Notes: generated by a model not told the origin, from the letters alone. A stretch of DNA of 64,000 nucleotides from Paludibacter sp. 47-17 (GCA_001898935.1 MKVT01000018.1:1-64000); one strand, 5' to 3'. Positions 9,198 through 18,503 are shown, counted from the first letter of the stretch. Program-made: numbers and translations.

Positions 9198-9209
9198 TGC
9201 ATTTTAAAG

Positions 9210-10253
9210 ATGAAAAAGAAACTAGTAATTGCTGTAACAGCATTGAACGCCATCGACAGTCCGGGCCCCGGGGTTGCCGTCATAAGGGCCATTCGCGAAT
9301 GCCCCGACTTTGAAGCACGTATCATAGGTTTATCGTACGAAGCATTGGAACCGGGACTGTACATGCACGAACTGGTCGACAAAAGTTATCAGATCCCCTA
9401 CCCCTCGGCCGGCACCGATAGTCTGCTGGCACGACTGGAATACATTCACGCCGAAGAACAACTCGAACTGATTATTCCTAATTTTGATGCCGAACTCTTT
9501 AATTTTATCAAACTACGCGACAAACTGCACACCATGGGGATTCGCACCTTTCTTCCCGATCTGGTACAGTTTGAATCCCGTGATAAATTGAAGCTGTTCG
9601 ACTTCGGAAAGAAACACGGTTTTCTGGTTCCCCGCGATCGTGTACTACACGAATTCAGGGAGTTAAAAAAGATGGAAGAAGAATTGGAATACCCGGTTGT
9701 AGTGAAGGGGAAATTTTACGATGCCGTGATTGCCAACAGCTACGATCAGGTTGAGAAAGCATTTCTTAAAATCCTGGCCAAATGGGGGTTGCCGATCATC
9801 CTTCAGGACTTTGTAAAAGGAACGGAAATCAATATCGCCGTCTTAGGCGACGGTAAAGGAAAAGCCATCAGTATCATACCGATGCGTAAGTTGTATATAA
9901 CCGACAAAGGCAAGGCCTGGGCCGGCATTACCCTCGACGACGACCGTCTGGTAGCACTGGCCCGCCAGTTTATCGCATCCACTCAGTGGAGAGGAGGATG
10001 CGAACTGGAAGTGATGCTCACCGACGATGGAAAGCCGTTTATCATGGAAGTTAACCCGCGCTTTCCGGCATGGATCTACCTTACAGCCGCGGCGGGGCAG
10101 AACCAACCGGCCAGTCTGGTAAAAATGGCGATGGGCGAACCGGTCGCTCCCTTCACCCACTACGAAGTGGGGAAAATATTTATCCGTTATTCCTGGGATC
10201 TGATTACCGACATAGCAGAGTTTCAAAAAATTTCGGGCAATGGAGAACTTTAA
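9210..10253 (+). CDS. ATP-grasp ligase (CarB/PylC-like)
   Basis: The 347-residue product is an ATP-grasp enzyme, a class that activates a carboxylate as acyl phosphate and joins it to an amine or similar nucleophile. The ATP-binding lysine is in VVVKGKF (Lys166). The metal-binding acid and amide lie in MEVNPRF (Glu280, Asn282). The N-terminal Rossmann-like part (about 1-110) resembles carbamoyl-phosphate synthase and PylC relatives. There is no biotin-carboxylase extension. It lies between the PqqD-like gene (12-base gap) and the PLP decarboxylase (12-base gap), so both are likely partners in one pathway. The substrate is unknown. Confidence 0.85.
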   Translation: MKKKLVIAVTALNAIDSPGPGVAVIRAIRECPDFEARIIGLSYEALEPGLYMHELVDKSYQIPYPSAGTDSLLARLEYIHAEEQLELIIPNFDAELFNFIKLRDKLHTMGIRTFLPDLVQFESRDKLKLFDFGKKHGFLVPRDRVLHEFRELKKMEEELEYPVVVKGKFYDAVIANSYDQVEKAFLKILAKWGLPIILQDFVKGTEINIAVLGDGKGKAISIIPMRKLYITDKGKAWAGITLDDDRLVALARQFIASTQWRGGCELEVMLTDDGKPFIMEVNPRFPAWIYLTAAAGQNQPASLVKMAMGEPVAPFTHYEVGKIFIRYSWDLITDIAEFQKISGNGEL

Positions 10254-10265
10254 GTACTGATATCA

Positions 10266-11621
10266 ATGGAAAAGAAACGATACGAACGTCCCACGCTTCG
10301 AAAAATGAATACCGGATTGATGAATAAATTCGGCTCCAAATCGGAGAACACTCCGGTTACTCATATCGAAAATAACAGTGTAAAAAGCTTATTGAAGGAA
10401 TACGGTTCTCCTTTATTCGTGATTTCCGAGCGCCAAATACGGAGAAACATGCGTAATGCCAGCCGTATCTTCAAAACACGCTACCCGAAAGTTCAGTTCG
10501 CCTGGTCGTATAAAACCAATTACCTCGATGCTGTTTGTCAGATTTTTCATCAGGAGGGATCGTGGGCCGAAGTAGTTTCGGGATTCGAATACGACAAGGC
10601 GCTTAAAAACGGTGTACCCGGAAATCAGATAATCTTCAACGGCCCCGATAAAACCGACGAGCAATTACTGCTGGCTGCACGTAACAACTCGCTGATCCAC
10701 ATCGATCATTACGACGAATTGTATACCCTGATCCGCTTAAGCGAAGAACATCGGATGAGACCCCGGGTTGCAATTCGTATCAATATGGACACGGGTATTT
10801 ATCCTAAGTGGGACCGGTTCGGTTTTAACTTTGAAAACGGTCAGGCCTGGAATGCACTCACCCGGATTTTAAATTCGCAATGGCTCGAATTGGTCGGATT
10901 GCACTGTCATATCGGTACTTTCATGCTGTCGCCTGCGGCTTATGCCACTGCCGCTCGTAATTTATGCGAATTGGCCTGGAGTGTAAAAGAACGTTTCGGG
11001 AAGATGGTGGATTACATTGACCTCGGAGGAGGGTTTCCTTCCACCAACACTTTGAAGGGGGCCTATTTACCCGGCACCGACACAGTTCCATCGATCGACC
11101 AGTTTGCCGATGCGATTACGGATGTCATTCTGGGCTACGGGTTCCGCCCCGAAGAGCTGCCGTTGTTAATTCTTGAATCGGGCCGTGCATTGATCGACGA
11201 CGCCGGATATTTGCTGGGAACAGTACTGGCCACGAAACGGCTTTCCGACGGCCGGCGCGCCACCATACTCGATTTCGGTATCAATTCGCTGTTCACAGCG
11301 TTCTGGTACGAGCATAAGGTAAGTCCGGCGCAATTACACAGCCGACAAACGGAGGAAACCGTATTGTACGGGCCGCTTTGCATGAATATCGACATGGTTC
11401 GTGAAAACATCGTGATGCCGCTGCTCGAAAAAGGGAATCAGGTGGTTGTACATCAGGTGGGCGCCTATAATATGACGCAATGGATGCAGTTTATCACCCT
11501 GCGACCCGCCATAGTGCTCATCGATGAAGAAAATAATACGCACATTATCCGTCGGCCCGAAACCATGGAATACATCGATTCGCTGGAGCAGCTGCCTCAA
11601 CACCTGAAACAAGATGTATGA
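10266..11621 (+). CDS. fold-type III PLP decarboxylase with leader-like N-terminus
   Basis: The 451-residue protein belongs to the diaminopimelate/ornithine decarboxylase superfamily. The PLP lysine is in SYKTN (Lys83), and a histidine cluster HCHIG lies at 213-217. The phosphate-binding glycines are in GGGFP at 254-258. ESGR at 304-307 replaces the usual EPGR, and the catalytic Cys372 is followed by MNID rather than the common DSxD. These changes suggest a substrate other than diaminopimelate. The first 45 residues precede the catalytic fold and are rich in Lys, Arg, Asn and Gly (YERPTLRKMNTGLMNKFG). This resembles a RiPP leader more than an enzyme N-terminus. ATGs at 10305 and 10320 are alternatives. 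The stop overlaps the next gene by 4 bases. Confidence 0.85.
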   Translation: MEKKRYERPTLRKMNTGLMNKFGSKSENTPVTHIENNSVKSLLKEYGSPLFVISERQIRRNMRNASRIFKTRYPKVQFAWSYKTNYLDAVCQIFHQEGSWAEVVSGFEYDKALKNGVPGNQIIFNGPDKTDEQLLLAARNNSLIHIDHYDELYTLIRLSEEHRMRPRVAIRINMDTGIYPKWDRFGFNFENGQAWNALTRILNSQWLELVGLHCHIGTFMLSPAAYATAARNLCELAWSVKERFGKMVDYIDLGGGFPSTNTLKGAYLPGTDTVPSIDQFADAITDVILGYGFRPEELPLLILESGRALIDDAGYLLGTVLATKRLSDGRRATILDFGINSLFTAFWYEHKVSPAQLHSRQTEETVLYGPLCMNIDMVRENIVMPLLEKGNQVVVHQVGAYNMTQWMQFITLRPAIVLIDEENNTHIIRRPETMEYIDSLEQLPQHLKQDV

Positions 11622-13825
11622 GCCTGATTGAATTAAAGAAACATACTCGTACGGCTTTCGAAGCTATACTCAACAGTTATTCGATTCTTTTCTTTCTGAA
11701 TAACCGCTGGATGGCTCTGGCTGTGCTGGCTGCCAGCTTTTTAAACTTTTATGCGGGACTGAGCGGACTCCTGGCCGCCCTTGTAGCCGTACTAGTGGCG
11801 CTGGTACTCGGGTTCAATCCGAATCAATTGCGCACGGGTATTTACAGTTTCAATGCGCTGATTACAGGCATCGGCCTCGGAACTTTTTTCGATCCGGGAA
11901 TCGTTTTTTTCGTCGTGCTTATTTTGGCCAGCCTGCTCACACTCATCTTATCGGTGGCCATGGGAGGCTGGATGTTTAAATATGGACTTCCATTCCTCAG
12001 CTTACCGTTTATTTTTACGTTCTGGATCATTCATCTACCTGCCACCGAATATGCCAATCTGGGCTTGACCTATCGGAATATATTCTGGATCAACGAATTG
12101 TATGCAATCGGAGGTAGTTCGCTGCTGAATCTGTACCAACAGGTCGAATCCATGCAGCTGGGCGTAATGCTCGAAACCTACCTCCGTTCGCTCAGTTCCA
12201 TTTTTTTTCAGGATAATATTATAGCCGGCAGTATGGTGGCCATCGGCCTGGTTGCAGCTTCGCGTATCTTTTTCTCTTTATCCGTTGTCGGGTTCATTAC
12301 GGCTTATCTGTTTGCCGTATTTGTGGGCTCCGAAGCTGCCAGTATCACCTATTACAACATCGGTGCAAACTTTATTATGGTGGCCATTGCTGTCGGAGGT
12401 TTTTTTATAATCCCCTCGAAAGCTTCGTTTTTATGGACGGTGGTACTGGTACCCATTACTTCCATCGTCTTACTGTTTTTTACTAAACTGCTGGCATTTG
12501 CCCAATTGCCCGTTTTTTCGTTACCCTACACGGCTGTAACCGTCCTTTTCGTTCACTTTCTGCAACAACGGGGGTCGGCCCGTACGCTAGTATTAACTCC
12601 ATTACAACAATATTCGCCCGAACTCAACCTCTATTCGTATCATAACAACAAGGAACGTTTGAGTCGGTTCTGGTACATTCCCCTACAATTCCCATTTTGG
12701 GGCGAGTGGAATATTACCCAGGGCTACAACGGTGCGTTCACACACAAAGACGAATGGGGCAATGCGCTCGATTTTATGATTCTCGACCAGGAAGGAAAAT
12801 CGTACAGTGGTAATGGACTCGACTGCGAGCAGTATTATTGCTTTGGCAAACCGGTTACGGCACCGGCCGACGGAGTCGTTACCGATTGTATCGACGGAAT
12901 CGACGACAATGATGCCGGACAGGTCAACACCGTTCAAAACTGGGGCAACAGCATTGTCATTCAACATATCGATGGCCTCTACTCTCAATTATCGCACCTC
13001 CGGAAAAACTCGATCAAAGTAAAAAAAGGCGAATTTGTAAAAGCCGGCGACATCATTGCCCAATGCGGCAATTCGGGACGGTCGCCCTACCCGCATTTGC
13101 ACTTTCAGATGCAGACACAGCCTCACATCGGTGCACGAACGATTGCCTACCCTATCGGTTATTTCAACGAACAAAAATACGGACAGCCTCATCATTCGCT
13201 CCAACAATACCGTATTCCCGAAGCCGCCAGCCGCGTCGCGAATCTGCAACCATCGCTGTTCCTCTACCATGCATTCAACATTCTGCCCGACACATCGCTT
13301 TGTTTTACCTGGACCGACCAGAACTCTACCACACGAACCGAACATTGGGATGCTTATACCGATGCCTACAATTACAAATACCTCTACAGCCGCGAAACAG
13401 GTGCAGTAGCCTATTATACCTGCGATAAACTCATGTTCTATTTCATCAGTTTCTACGGCGAGAAACAGTCGTTGTTGTACCATTTTTTCGGTGCTGCCTA
13501 TAAAATTTTACTCTCCGACAACGAGGAGGCGTTAACCGACCGACTCCCGGTACACCTGGGCAATACTTCCGCCTTACTCCGGATTCTGAATGACTTTATC
13601 GCTCCTTTCACTTCGCTTTTATCGGTCGATTACAGTCAACTACCCACGCAGCTCGACCATACATTCGAAACACGCAACGCTGAACTATCTACCGGGATGA
13701 CTGTTAGTTTTACAGGAAAGTTAATCAATAAAAGCTCCCATTCCATTGCAATCGATCATCGTGGTATTCATTCTTTCAGCGTAACTAACTCTAAAACGAC
13801 TCTCCATGCACAACGCGTTTTTTAA
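11618..13825 (+). CDS. urea-transporter-like membrane domain fused to M23 peptidase
   Basis: This 735-residue two-part protein has an N-terminal half (about 25-325) of roughly ten transmembrane helices resembling the urea transporter family; the motif GFNPNQLRTGIYSFNALITG sits after helix 2. A LytM/M23 metallopeptidase domain follows at about 370-510, with zinc-site candidates His376 and Asp385 and the HLHF motif (His493, His495). M23 enzymes cut peptide cross-links in peptidoglycan or act as scaffolds. The remaining 225 residues are beta-rich and unrecognised. The M23 part probably faces the periplasm. The gene overlaps its neighbours by 4 and 20 bases, so translational coupling is likely. 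Whether urea or another small molecule is transported is unknown. Confidence 0.8.
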   Translation: MSLIELKKHTRTAFEAILNSYSILFFLNNRWMALAVLAASFLNFYAGLSGLLAALVAVLVALVLGFNPNQLRTGIYSFNALITGIGLGTFFDPGIVFFVVLILASLLTLILSVAMGGWMFKYGLPFLSLPFIFTFWIIHLPATEYANLGLTYRNIFWINELYAIGGSSLLNLYQQVESMQLGVMLETYLRSLSSIFFQDNIIAGSMVAIGLVAASRIFFSLSVVGFITAYLFAVFVGSEAASITYYNIGANFIMVAIAVGGFFIIPSKASFLWTVVLVPITSIVLLFFTKLLAFAQLPVFSLPYTAVTVLFVHFLQQRGSARTLVLTPLQQYSPELNLYSYHNNKERLSRFWYIPLQFPFWGEWNITQGYNGAFTHKDEWGNALDFMILDQEGKSYSGNGLDCEQYYCFGKPVTAPADGVVTDCIDGIDDNDAGQVNTVQNWGNSIVIQHIDGLYSQLSHLRKNSIKVKKGEFVKAGDIIAQCGNSGRSPYPHLHFQMQTQPHIGARTIAYPIGYFNEQKYGQPHHSLQQYRIPEAASRVANLQPSLFLYHAFNILPDTSLCFTWTDQNSTTRTEHWDAYTDAYNYKYLYSRETGAVAYYTCDKLMFYFISFYGEKQSLLYHFFGAAYKILLSDNEEALTDRLPVHLGNTSALLRILNDFIAPFTSLLSVDYSQLPTQLDHTFETRNAELSTGMTVSFTGKLINKSSHSIAIDHRGIHSFSVTNSKTTLHAQRVF

Positions 13826-15014
13826 ACTGATCGTACTCGTTTGCATCGTCGCAGCTTCCCCAACCGTTGTTTCACAACAACTCACTATCCGACAGGTCGA
13901 CAGCCTGAGCTGGAAATATTTCCAGGAACAGAATTGGGACGCGCTAATTCGGACCGGACGTGAAGCACATCGCGAACAAATCGACTTCAAATGGCTCCGG
14001 CAGCGACTGGGATATGCCTGGCTGATGAAAGGAAACTATTACAAAAGCAAACAACAGTACCGATACGCCTTGGCCTTCGACGAAGAGGACGAAATCAGCC
14101 GTTTATACCTCTATTTTACCAATCGTGCGACAGGCCATCACTTAGCTGCCCGCTATCATGCATCCCGTTTACCCGTCAACCTGCAAACTCAGCATTCCAT
14201 ACCCCGGACGCGTTGGCTCAACAGCCTCGATGCCGAATACAGCTACAAAAGGCCCGAAGCGTTTTTCAGAGACAACGACCTGAGAGGCGATGGCAGTTAC
14301 CGGCGCATCGGACTGCATTCATTCCCTGCTTACCGGCTTTCGGTGTATCAGTCGCTTTCAGGATTTCAGCAGTCGACCGAGTGGGGGAATTTCACCCATC
14401 AACTCGAATACATGGGAAGCATCCATGCACAGGTTACAGCTTCTCTCACGGCCCAGGTCGGTTATCGTTACGTAGGCAGCCGCTACACCCTTCTTCCCGA
14501 CAGCTTTTATTTACCGGGGCAGCAGTTGGCCTTCCGGCTCGATTACCAATTAAGCCGGTTCGATCTGGCCCTGAGTGCATCGCGATATTCCAACAACTTC
14601 CTGAAGGTAGGTCAATGGGGCGCACATTGGGGCGTTGGATTTTCGATCCCTACCCCTATTTACCTGAGAAGCGCCGTGTTTTTGATGCAGGAGGCCTGGG
14701 CCGATCCGACAGGGCCGGACAACCCACGTATCGTATTCAATCAAACCCTGGGAGCTATGCTGTGGAAAAACAGGCTCTGGGCCGAATTGTCGGCTACCAT
14801 GGGTAATCAGAATTATTTCACATCGGCCGACGGAATGTACTTCTACAATGCACTCGACCCGGTACGGCAAAGGTTCGGCGCACAACTCACCGTCTTTATC
14901 AACCAACATCTGAGTGCCTCCCTGCACTACGGACTTGAAAAAAAATATATTTATTTACTCGACGAGCATTACTACCAACAAGCATTAACCGGAGGAATTG
15001 TATGGATACTTTAA
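13806..15014 (+). CDS. outer-membrane beta-barrel protein with N-terminal TPR segment
   Basis: The 402-residue exported protein has a signal peptide at 1-24 (cleavage near VVSQQ) and a helical, TPR-like region at about 25-115. From about residue 140 it is rich in alternating aromatic/polar beta strands typical of an outer-membrane barrel, and it ends in WIL. The arrangement recalls YaiO-type outer-membrane proteins. It overlaps the M23 fusion gene by 20 bases and the next TPR gene by 13, so the three envelope proteins are probably made together. It could be a surface export or anchoring component of the operon. No catalytic motif is visible. Confidence 0.7.
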   Translation: MHNAFFKLIVLVCIVAASPTVVSQQLTIRQVDSLSWKYFQEQNWDALIRTGREAHREQIDFKWLRQRLGYAWLMKGNYYKSKQQYRYALAFDEEDEISRLYLYFTNRATGHHLAARYHASRLPVNLQTQHSIPRTRWLNSLDAEYSYKRPEAFFRDNDLRGDGSYRRIGLHSFPAYRLSVYQSLSGFQQSTEWGNFTHQLEYMGSIHAQVTASLTAQVGYRYVGSRYTLLPDSFYLPGQQLAFRLDYQLSRFDLALSASRYSNNFLKVGQWGAHWGVGFSIPTPIYLRSAVFLMQEAWADPTGPDNPRIVFNQTLGAMLWKNRLWAELSATMGNQNYFTSADGMYFYNALDPVRQRFGAQLTVFINQHLSASLHYGLEKKYIYLLDEHYYQQALTGGIVWIL

Positions 15015-15619
15015 AAAACTGGATCTTCAGTCTGATCATCGCTTTTACCGCCACTGCTGCCGCCCAGCAACCAACGGCCTGGCAGGAAGCCTTCTACGCC
15101 AGTTACGAAGCCGAAACCGGAGGGAAATTTGCGGTAGCCATCAACGAGCTGCTGAAAGTGTATAAATCCGACGACTACTTTATCAACATCCGCTTAGGCT
15201 GGCTCTTTTATCAGGCCAAACAGCACCAGCGTTCCGAGCAATATTACCGCAGGGCGATCCGGCTCAACCCCTACTCCATCGAAGCCCGGTTCGGACTCGT
15301 GAAACCGCTCAGTGCAACCAGCCAATGGGATCAGGTAAAACTGCAATATTCCGAGATTCTGAAAATCGATCCGCAAAATACAATGGCCAACTATTGGTTG
15401 GGAGTAATCCATTACAACCGGAAAGAGTTTGCCGTAGCTTTAAAACTCTTCGAAAAAGTAGTCAACCTCTATCCCCTCGATTACGATTCGGTAATTATGC
15501 TGGCCTGGACCCGATTAAACCTCGGTAAAACTGCCGAAGCCCGCTTGCTTTTTCAACATGCGCTTACGTTACGAAAAAACGACGAATCGGCACTGAACGG
15601 ATTAAAATTAATCAAATAA
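15002..15619 (+). CDS. periplasmic tetratricopeptide repeat protein
   Basis: The 205-residue protein has a signal peptide (1-22, ending AAAQQ) and about five TPR units across residues 40-205, including NTMANYWLGVIHYNRKEF followed by A..LFEKV. TPR proteins are binding scaffolds, so a role in assembling the neighbouring barrel and M23 proteins in the periplasm is plausible but inferred. It is the last gene of the operon, overlapping the barrel gene by 13 bases. No clear terminator follows. Confidence 0.8.
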   Translation: MDTLKNWIFSLIIAFTATAAAQQPTAWQEAFYASYEAETGGKFAVAINELLKVYKSDDYFINIRLGWLFYQAKQHQRSEQYYRRAIRLNPYSIEARFGLVKPLSATSQWDQVKLQYSEILKIDPQNTMANYWLGVIHYNRKEFAVALKLFEKVVNLYPLDYDSVIMLAWTRLNLGKTAEARLLFQHALTLRKNDESALNGLKLIK

Positions 15620-15727
15620 GGATATCAAACTTTCATTTTGTCTCATTTTAAATCTATTGTTTTACGTTTTTGCACTTTTAACGGCCATATTTAATCCAAT
15701 TGATTTTTTTATTCTTGTAAAAAAGTC

Positions 15728-15735
15728 TATCTTTG
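15728..15735 (+). promoter_or_regulatory. -7 promoter element before the aminotransferase
   Basis: TATCTTTG matches TAnnTTTG, 34 bases before the ATG at 15770. The -33 region is only T-rich. The rest of the 150-base gap is AT-rich with no gene seen. Confidence 0.6.
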
Positions 15736-15769
15736 CCTGCAAAATAATAACTAAAACACCGATTTAATT

Positions 15770-16963
15770 ATGTTTCCAGTATCAGACCGTTTAGCAGCCC
15801 TTTCCCCATCGGAAACGCTGGCCATGTCGCAAAAAAGTAACGAGCTGAAGGCTCAGGGTATCGACGTAATCAACTTAAGTGTGGGTGAGCCCGATTTTTT
15901 CACACCCGACCATATAAAGGAAGCTGCCAAACAGGCCATTCTCGACAATTTTTCGTTTTATTCGCCCGTACCGGGATATCCGGCTCTTCGCAATGCCATC
16001 GTCAATAAGCTGAAAACAGAAAACGGACTCGATTACAAGGCCGATCAGATTGTATGCTCCAACGGCGCCAAACAATCGGTTTGTAATGTTATTCTTGCCC
16101 TGATCGGCAAGGGCGACGAAGTGATCATTCCGGCTCCCTACTGGGTAAGCTACCCCGAAATGGTAACGCTGGCCGACGGAAAATCGGTAATCGTATCGGC
16201 AGGAATCGAACAGGATTTCAAGATTACACCTGCTCAACTGGAGGCTGCGATAACGCCGAAAACCAAGGCCCTGATTCTCTGTTCGCCTTCCAATCCTACC
16301 GGAAGTGTATATTCGCGCGACGAATTAAAAGGGCTTGCCGATGTACTGGCTAAATACCCGCAGATCTACATCCTGTCCGACGAAATTTACGAACATATCA
16401 ACTACCTGGGCCACCACGAAAGCATCGCTCAGTTCGACAACCTGCGCGACCGGGTGGTGATCATCAATGGTGTTTCGAAAGCCTATGCCATGACCGGCTG
16501 GCGCATTGGATGGATCGCCGCACCGAAATGGATTGCCTCGGCCTGCAACACCTTGCAGGGGCAGTATACCTCCGGACCCAATTCGGTAGCGCAAAAAGCA
16601 GCCGAAGCAGCCTATACAGGCGATCAAAAACCGGTGGCCGATATGCGCGCAGCTTTCGAACGCCGCAAAAACCTGGTCGTGCAACTTGCACGCGAAATTC
16701 CCGGATTAAAAGTTGCCGACCCACAAGGTGCTTTCTATATTTTCCCCGATGCTTCGGCATTTATCGGAAAATCGTACGAAGGCCGGAAAATTGAAAATTC
16801 GGGCGACCTGGCGATGTACCTGCTGGAAGTGGGCCATGTTGCCTGCGTCGGAGGAGGCGCCTTCGGTGCTCCAAACTGCATCCGGATGTCGTATGCCACA
16901 TCCGACGAAAACCTCGAAAAAGCATTGGCACGCATTAAAAAAGCCTTGGCTCAACTTAGCTGA
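15770..16963 (+). CDS. pyridoxal-phosphate aminotransferase, aspartate type
   Basis: The 397-residue cytosolic class I aminotransferase is of the AspC/AspB gamma type. Motifs in order are NLSVGEPDF near the N-terminus, CSPSNPTGS (substrate and PLP contacts), SDEIYEHINY, and the PLP-lysine motif GVSKAYAMTGWRIGW. The C-terminal part has CIRMSYAT with the substrate-carboxylate arginine. It most likely moves amino groups between aspartate and 2-oxoglutarate, though prephenate or other substrates are known in the family. It has its own promoter and a strong terminator, so it appears monocistronic. Confidence 0.9.
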   Translation: MFPVSDRLAALSPSETLAMSQKSNELKAQGIDVINLSVGEPDFFTPDHIKEAAKQAILDNFSFYSPVPGYPALRNAIVNKLKTENGLDYKADQIVCSNGAKQSVCNVILALIGKGDEVIIPAPYWVSYPEMVTLADGKSVIVSAGIEQDFKITPAQLEAAITPKTKALILCSPSNPTGSVYSRDELKGLADVLAKYPQIYILSDEIYEHINYLGHHESIAQFDNLRDRVVIINGVSKAYAMTGWRIGWIAAPKWIASACNTLQGQYTSGPNSVAQKAAEAAYTGDQKPVADMRAAFERRKNLVVQLAREIPGLKVADPQGAFYIFPDASAFIGKSYEGRKIENSGDLAMYLLEVGHVACVGGGAFGAPNCIRMSYATSDENLEKALARIKKALAQLS

Positions 16964-16978
16964 CATCAAACGATCCGG

Positions 16979-17022
16979 AATCCGGGTTAAGGTTCTTGTA
17001 GTACACCTAACCCGGATTTTTT
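16979..17022 (+). terminator. intrinsic terminator after the aminotransferase
   Basis: AATCCGGGTTA at 16979-16989 pairs with its exact complement ending at 17017 and is followed by a T-rich tail. It stands 16 bases after the aminotransferase stop. Confidence 0.85.
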
Positions 17023-17107
17023 ATTTCAACTAATAATTGAATAATACCGATTACTCATTTTTTTAGTCCAACCAGCAACTATGCTCATTTTTTTTAAGAA
17101 TAATCAG

Positions 17108-17115
17108 TATATTTG
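17108..17115 (+). promoter_or_regulatory. -7 promoter element of the kinase/B12-binding operon
   Basis: TATATTTG matches TAnnTTTG, 17 bases before the ATG at 17133. The expected -33 element is weak. The five downstream signalling genes have no other visible promoter. Confidence 0.65.
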
Positions 17116-17132
17116 CGCCCAAAGGCTATCGA

Positions 17133-18503
17133 ATGAATTATTTACTCCGCTATATTAACCTTGGCACCGAAAAGCTGACTGAAAAAAACAAAATTGAAAC
17201 CGTCAGACTTTTTAACACTTTGGCGCTCGTCGGAGGACTTATTCATTTGCTGATTTTTTGGATCTTTTTTTTCATCGACCTTACTCCTTTCGGGTATGTC
17301 AACCTCTTCTTCCTGTTCTGGTTAGCCCTCGTTCCGATTTTGAATTTTCATCAACGTTTCAAACTGGCCGTGTTTACGGGAAATGCCCTTTTTGCTCCGA
17401 TGGTTGTCATTCTTTCCATCGTGTACAGCGGCGCCCACCATATCGAGGATTTTATTTTTATCGGCTTTGCCCTTACCTTCTTCTCGTATACTAAAACGCG
17501 TTTTCTGATTTTTTTCACAACATTAAATTTCCTGGCTTACTTCTTTATTATTGCTGCAAGAAACTTCGAATGGATAAGCCCGACACCCGCATCGCTCATC
17601 CCCTATGACCCTGTGTTACAGGCTATCAACATCGTCTCCATCCTGATAGCCATGTCGGCTATTCTGTATTCTATCAACCGTCACTACCGTAACCTGAGCA
17701 ATGATCTGAAAATAAGCGCTCAGCAACTTAAACTGAAAACCCTGGTAGTCGAGCAATCGCTTGAAGAGGTGAGAAAAGCCAATGCCTCCAAATTAAAACT
17801 CCTGAAAGTTATTTCGCACGATCTTCGGGGACCGTTTACCGGCTTGCTCGGGCTGACCGAATTGATGGAACAGCAATACGACCGGTACAGTAAAGAAGAA
17901 ATGGTAGAAATGCTCCGGATGCTTAGCGACAGTTCCAAGAACACCCTGATGCTTATCGAAAACCTGGTGCAATGGTCGAAACTACAGTCCGACGGCATTA
18001 TGATGGAACGTAAAAATCTCCGGCTGGCGTCCATCACCAAGCAAATCGTACAAATATACACGAATATGGCCGTTCAGAAACGCATTCGTATCGTCAACGA
18101 GGTGGATGAACTGCTGATGGTGAATGCCGATGAAAACATGTTGATGCTCATCGTACGTAATTTAGTGAACAATGCCTTGAAATTCACACCCGAAGGAGGC
18201 GAAATCAGAATCAATGCAACGCCTAAAAGACGGTATGTGAGAATCGATATCTCCGATACCGGAGCGGGAATGTCGCCGGAAAAAATCAATGCAATACTGC
18301 AGAACAGTGACAACACCAGTGTTACCGGCACCATGGGCGAAAAAGGAAGCGGCCTCGGCTTATTGCTGTGCAAAGAATTTATTGAAAAACATAACTGTCG
18401 GATGTACATCAGCAGCAACAAAGGGGAGGGTACGATTGTTACTTTCACAATACCTGCTGCGAAACCAGACACCACTATTCACACTTTAGCACCTACTGTA
18501 TGA
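17133..18503 (+). CDS. membrane sensor histidine kinase
   Basis: The 456-residue protein has six predicted transmembrane helices (about 28-187), a short coiled coil (about 190-220) and a HisKA domain with the H-box ISHDLRGPF (phospho-acceptor His229). A HATPase domain follows with the N-box NLVNNALKF, G1 DTGAGMS and G2 GSGLGL. There is no periplasmic sensor domain, so the signal is probably sensed in the membrane. The stop overlaps the ATG of the B12-binding gene by 4 bases, a strong sign of coupled expression. It is an orthodox kinase without a fused receiver. Confidence 0.9.
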   Translation: MNYLLRYINLGTEKLTEKNKIETVRLFNTLALVGGLIHLLIFWIFFFIDLTPFGYVNLFFLFWLALVPILNFHQRFKLAVFTGNALFAPMVVILSIVYSGAHHIEDFIFIGFALTFFSYTKTRFLIFFTTLNFLAYFFIIAARNFEWISPTPASLIPYDPVLQAINIVSILIAMSAILYSINRHYRNLSNDLKISAQQLKLKTLVVEQSLEEVRKANASKLKLLKVISHDLRGPFTGLLGLTELMEQQYDRYSKEEMVEMLRMLSDSSKNTLMLIENLVQWSKLQSDGIMMERKNLRLASITKQIVQIYTNMAVQKRIRIVNEVDELLMVNADENMLMLIVRNLVNNALKFTPEGGEIRINATPKRRYVRIDISDTGAGMSPEKINAILQNSDNTSVTGTMGEKGSGLGLLLCKEFIEKHNCRMYISSNKGEGTIVTFTIPAAKPDTTIHTLAPTV

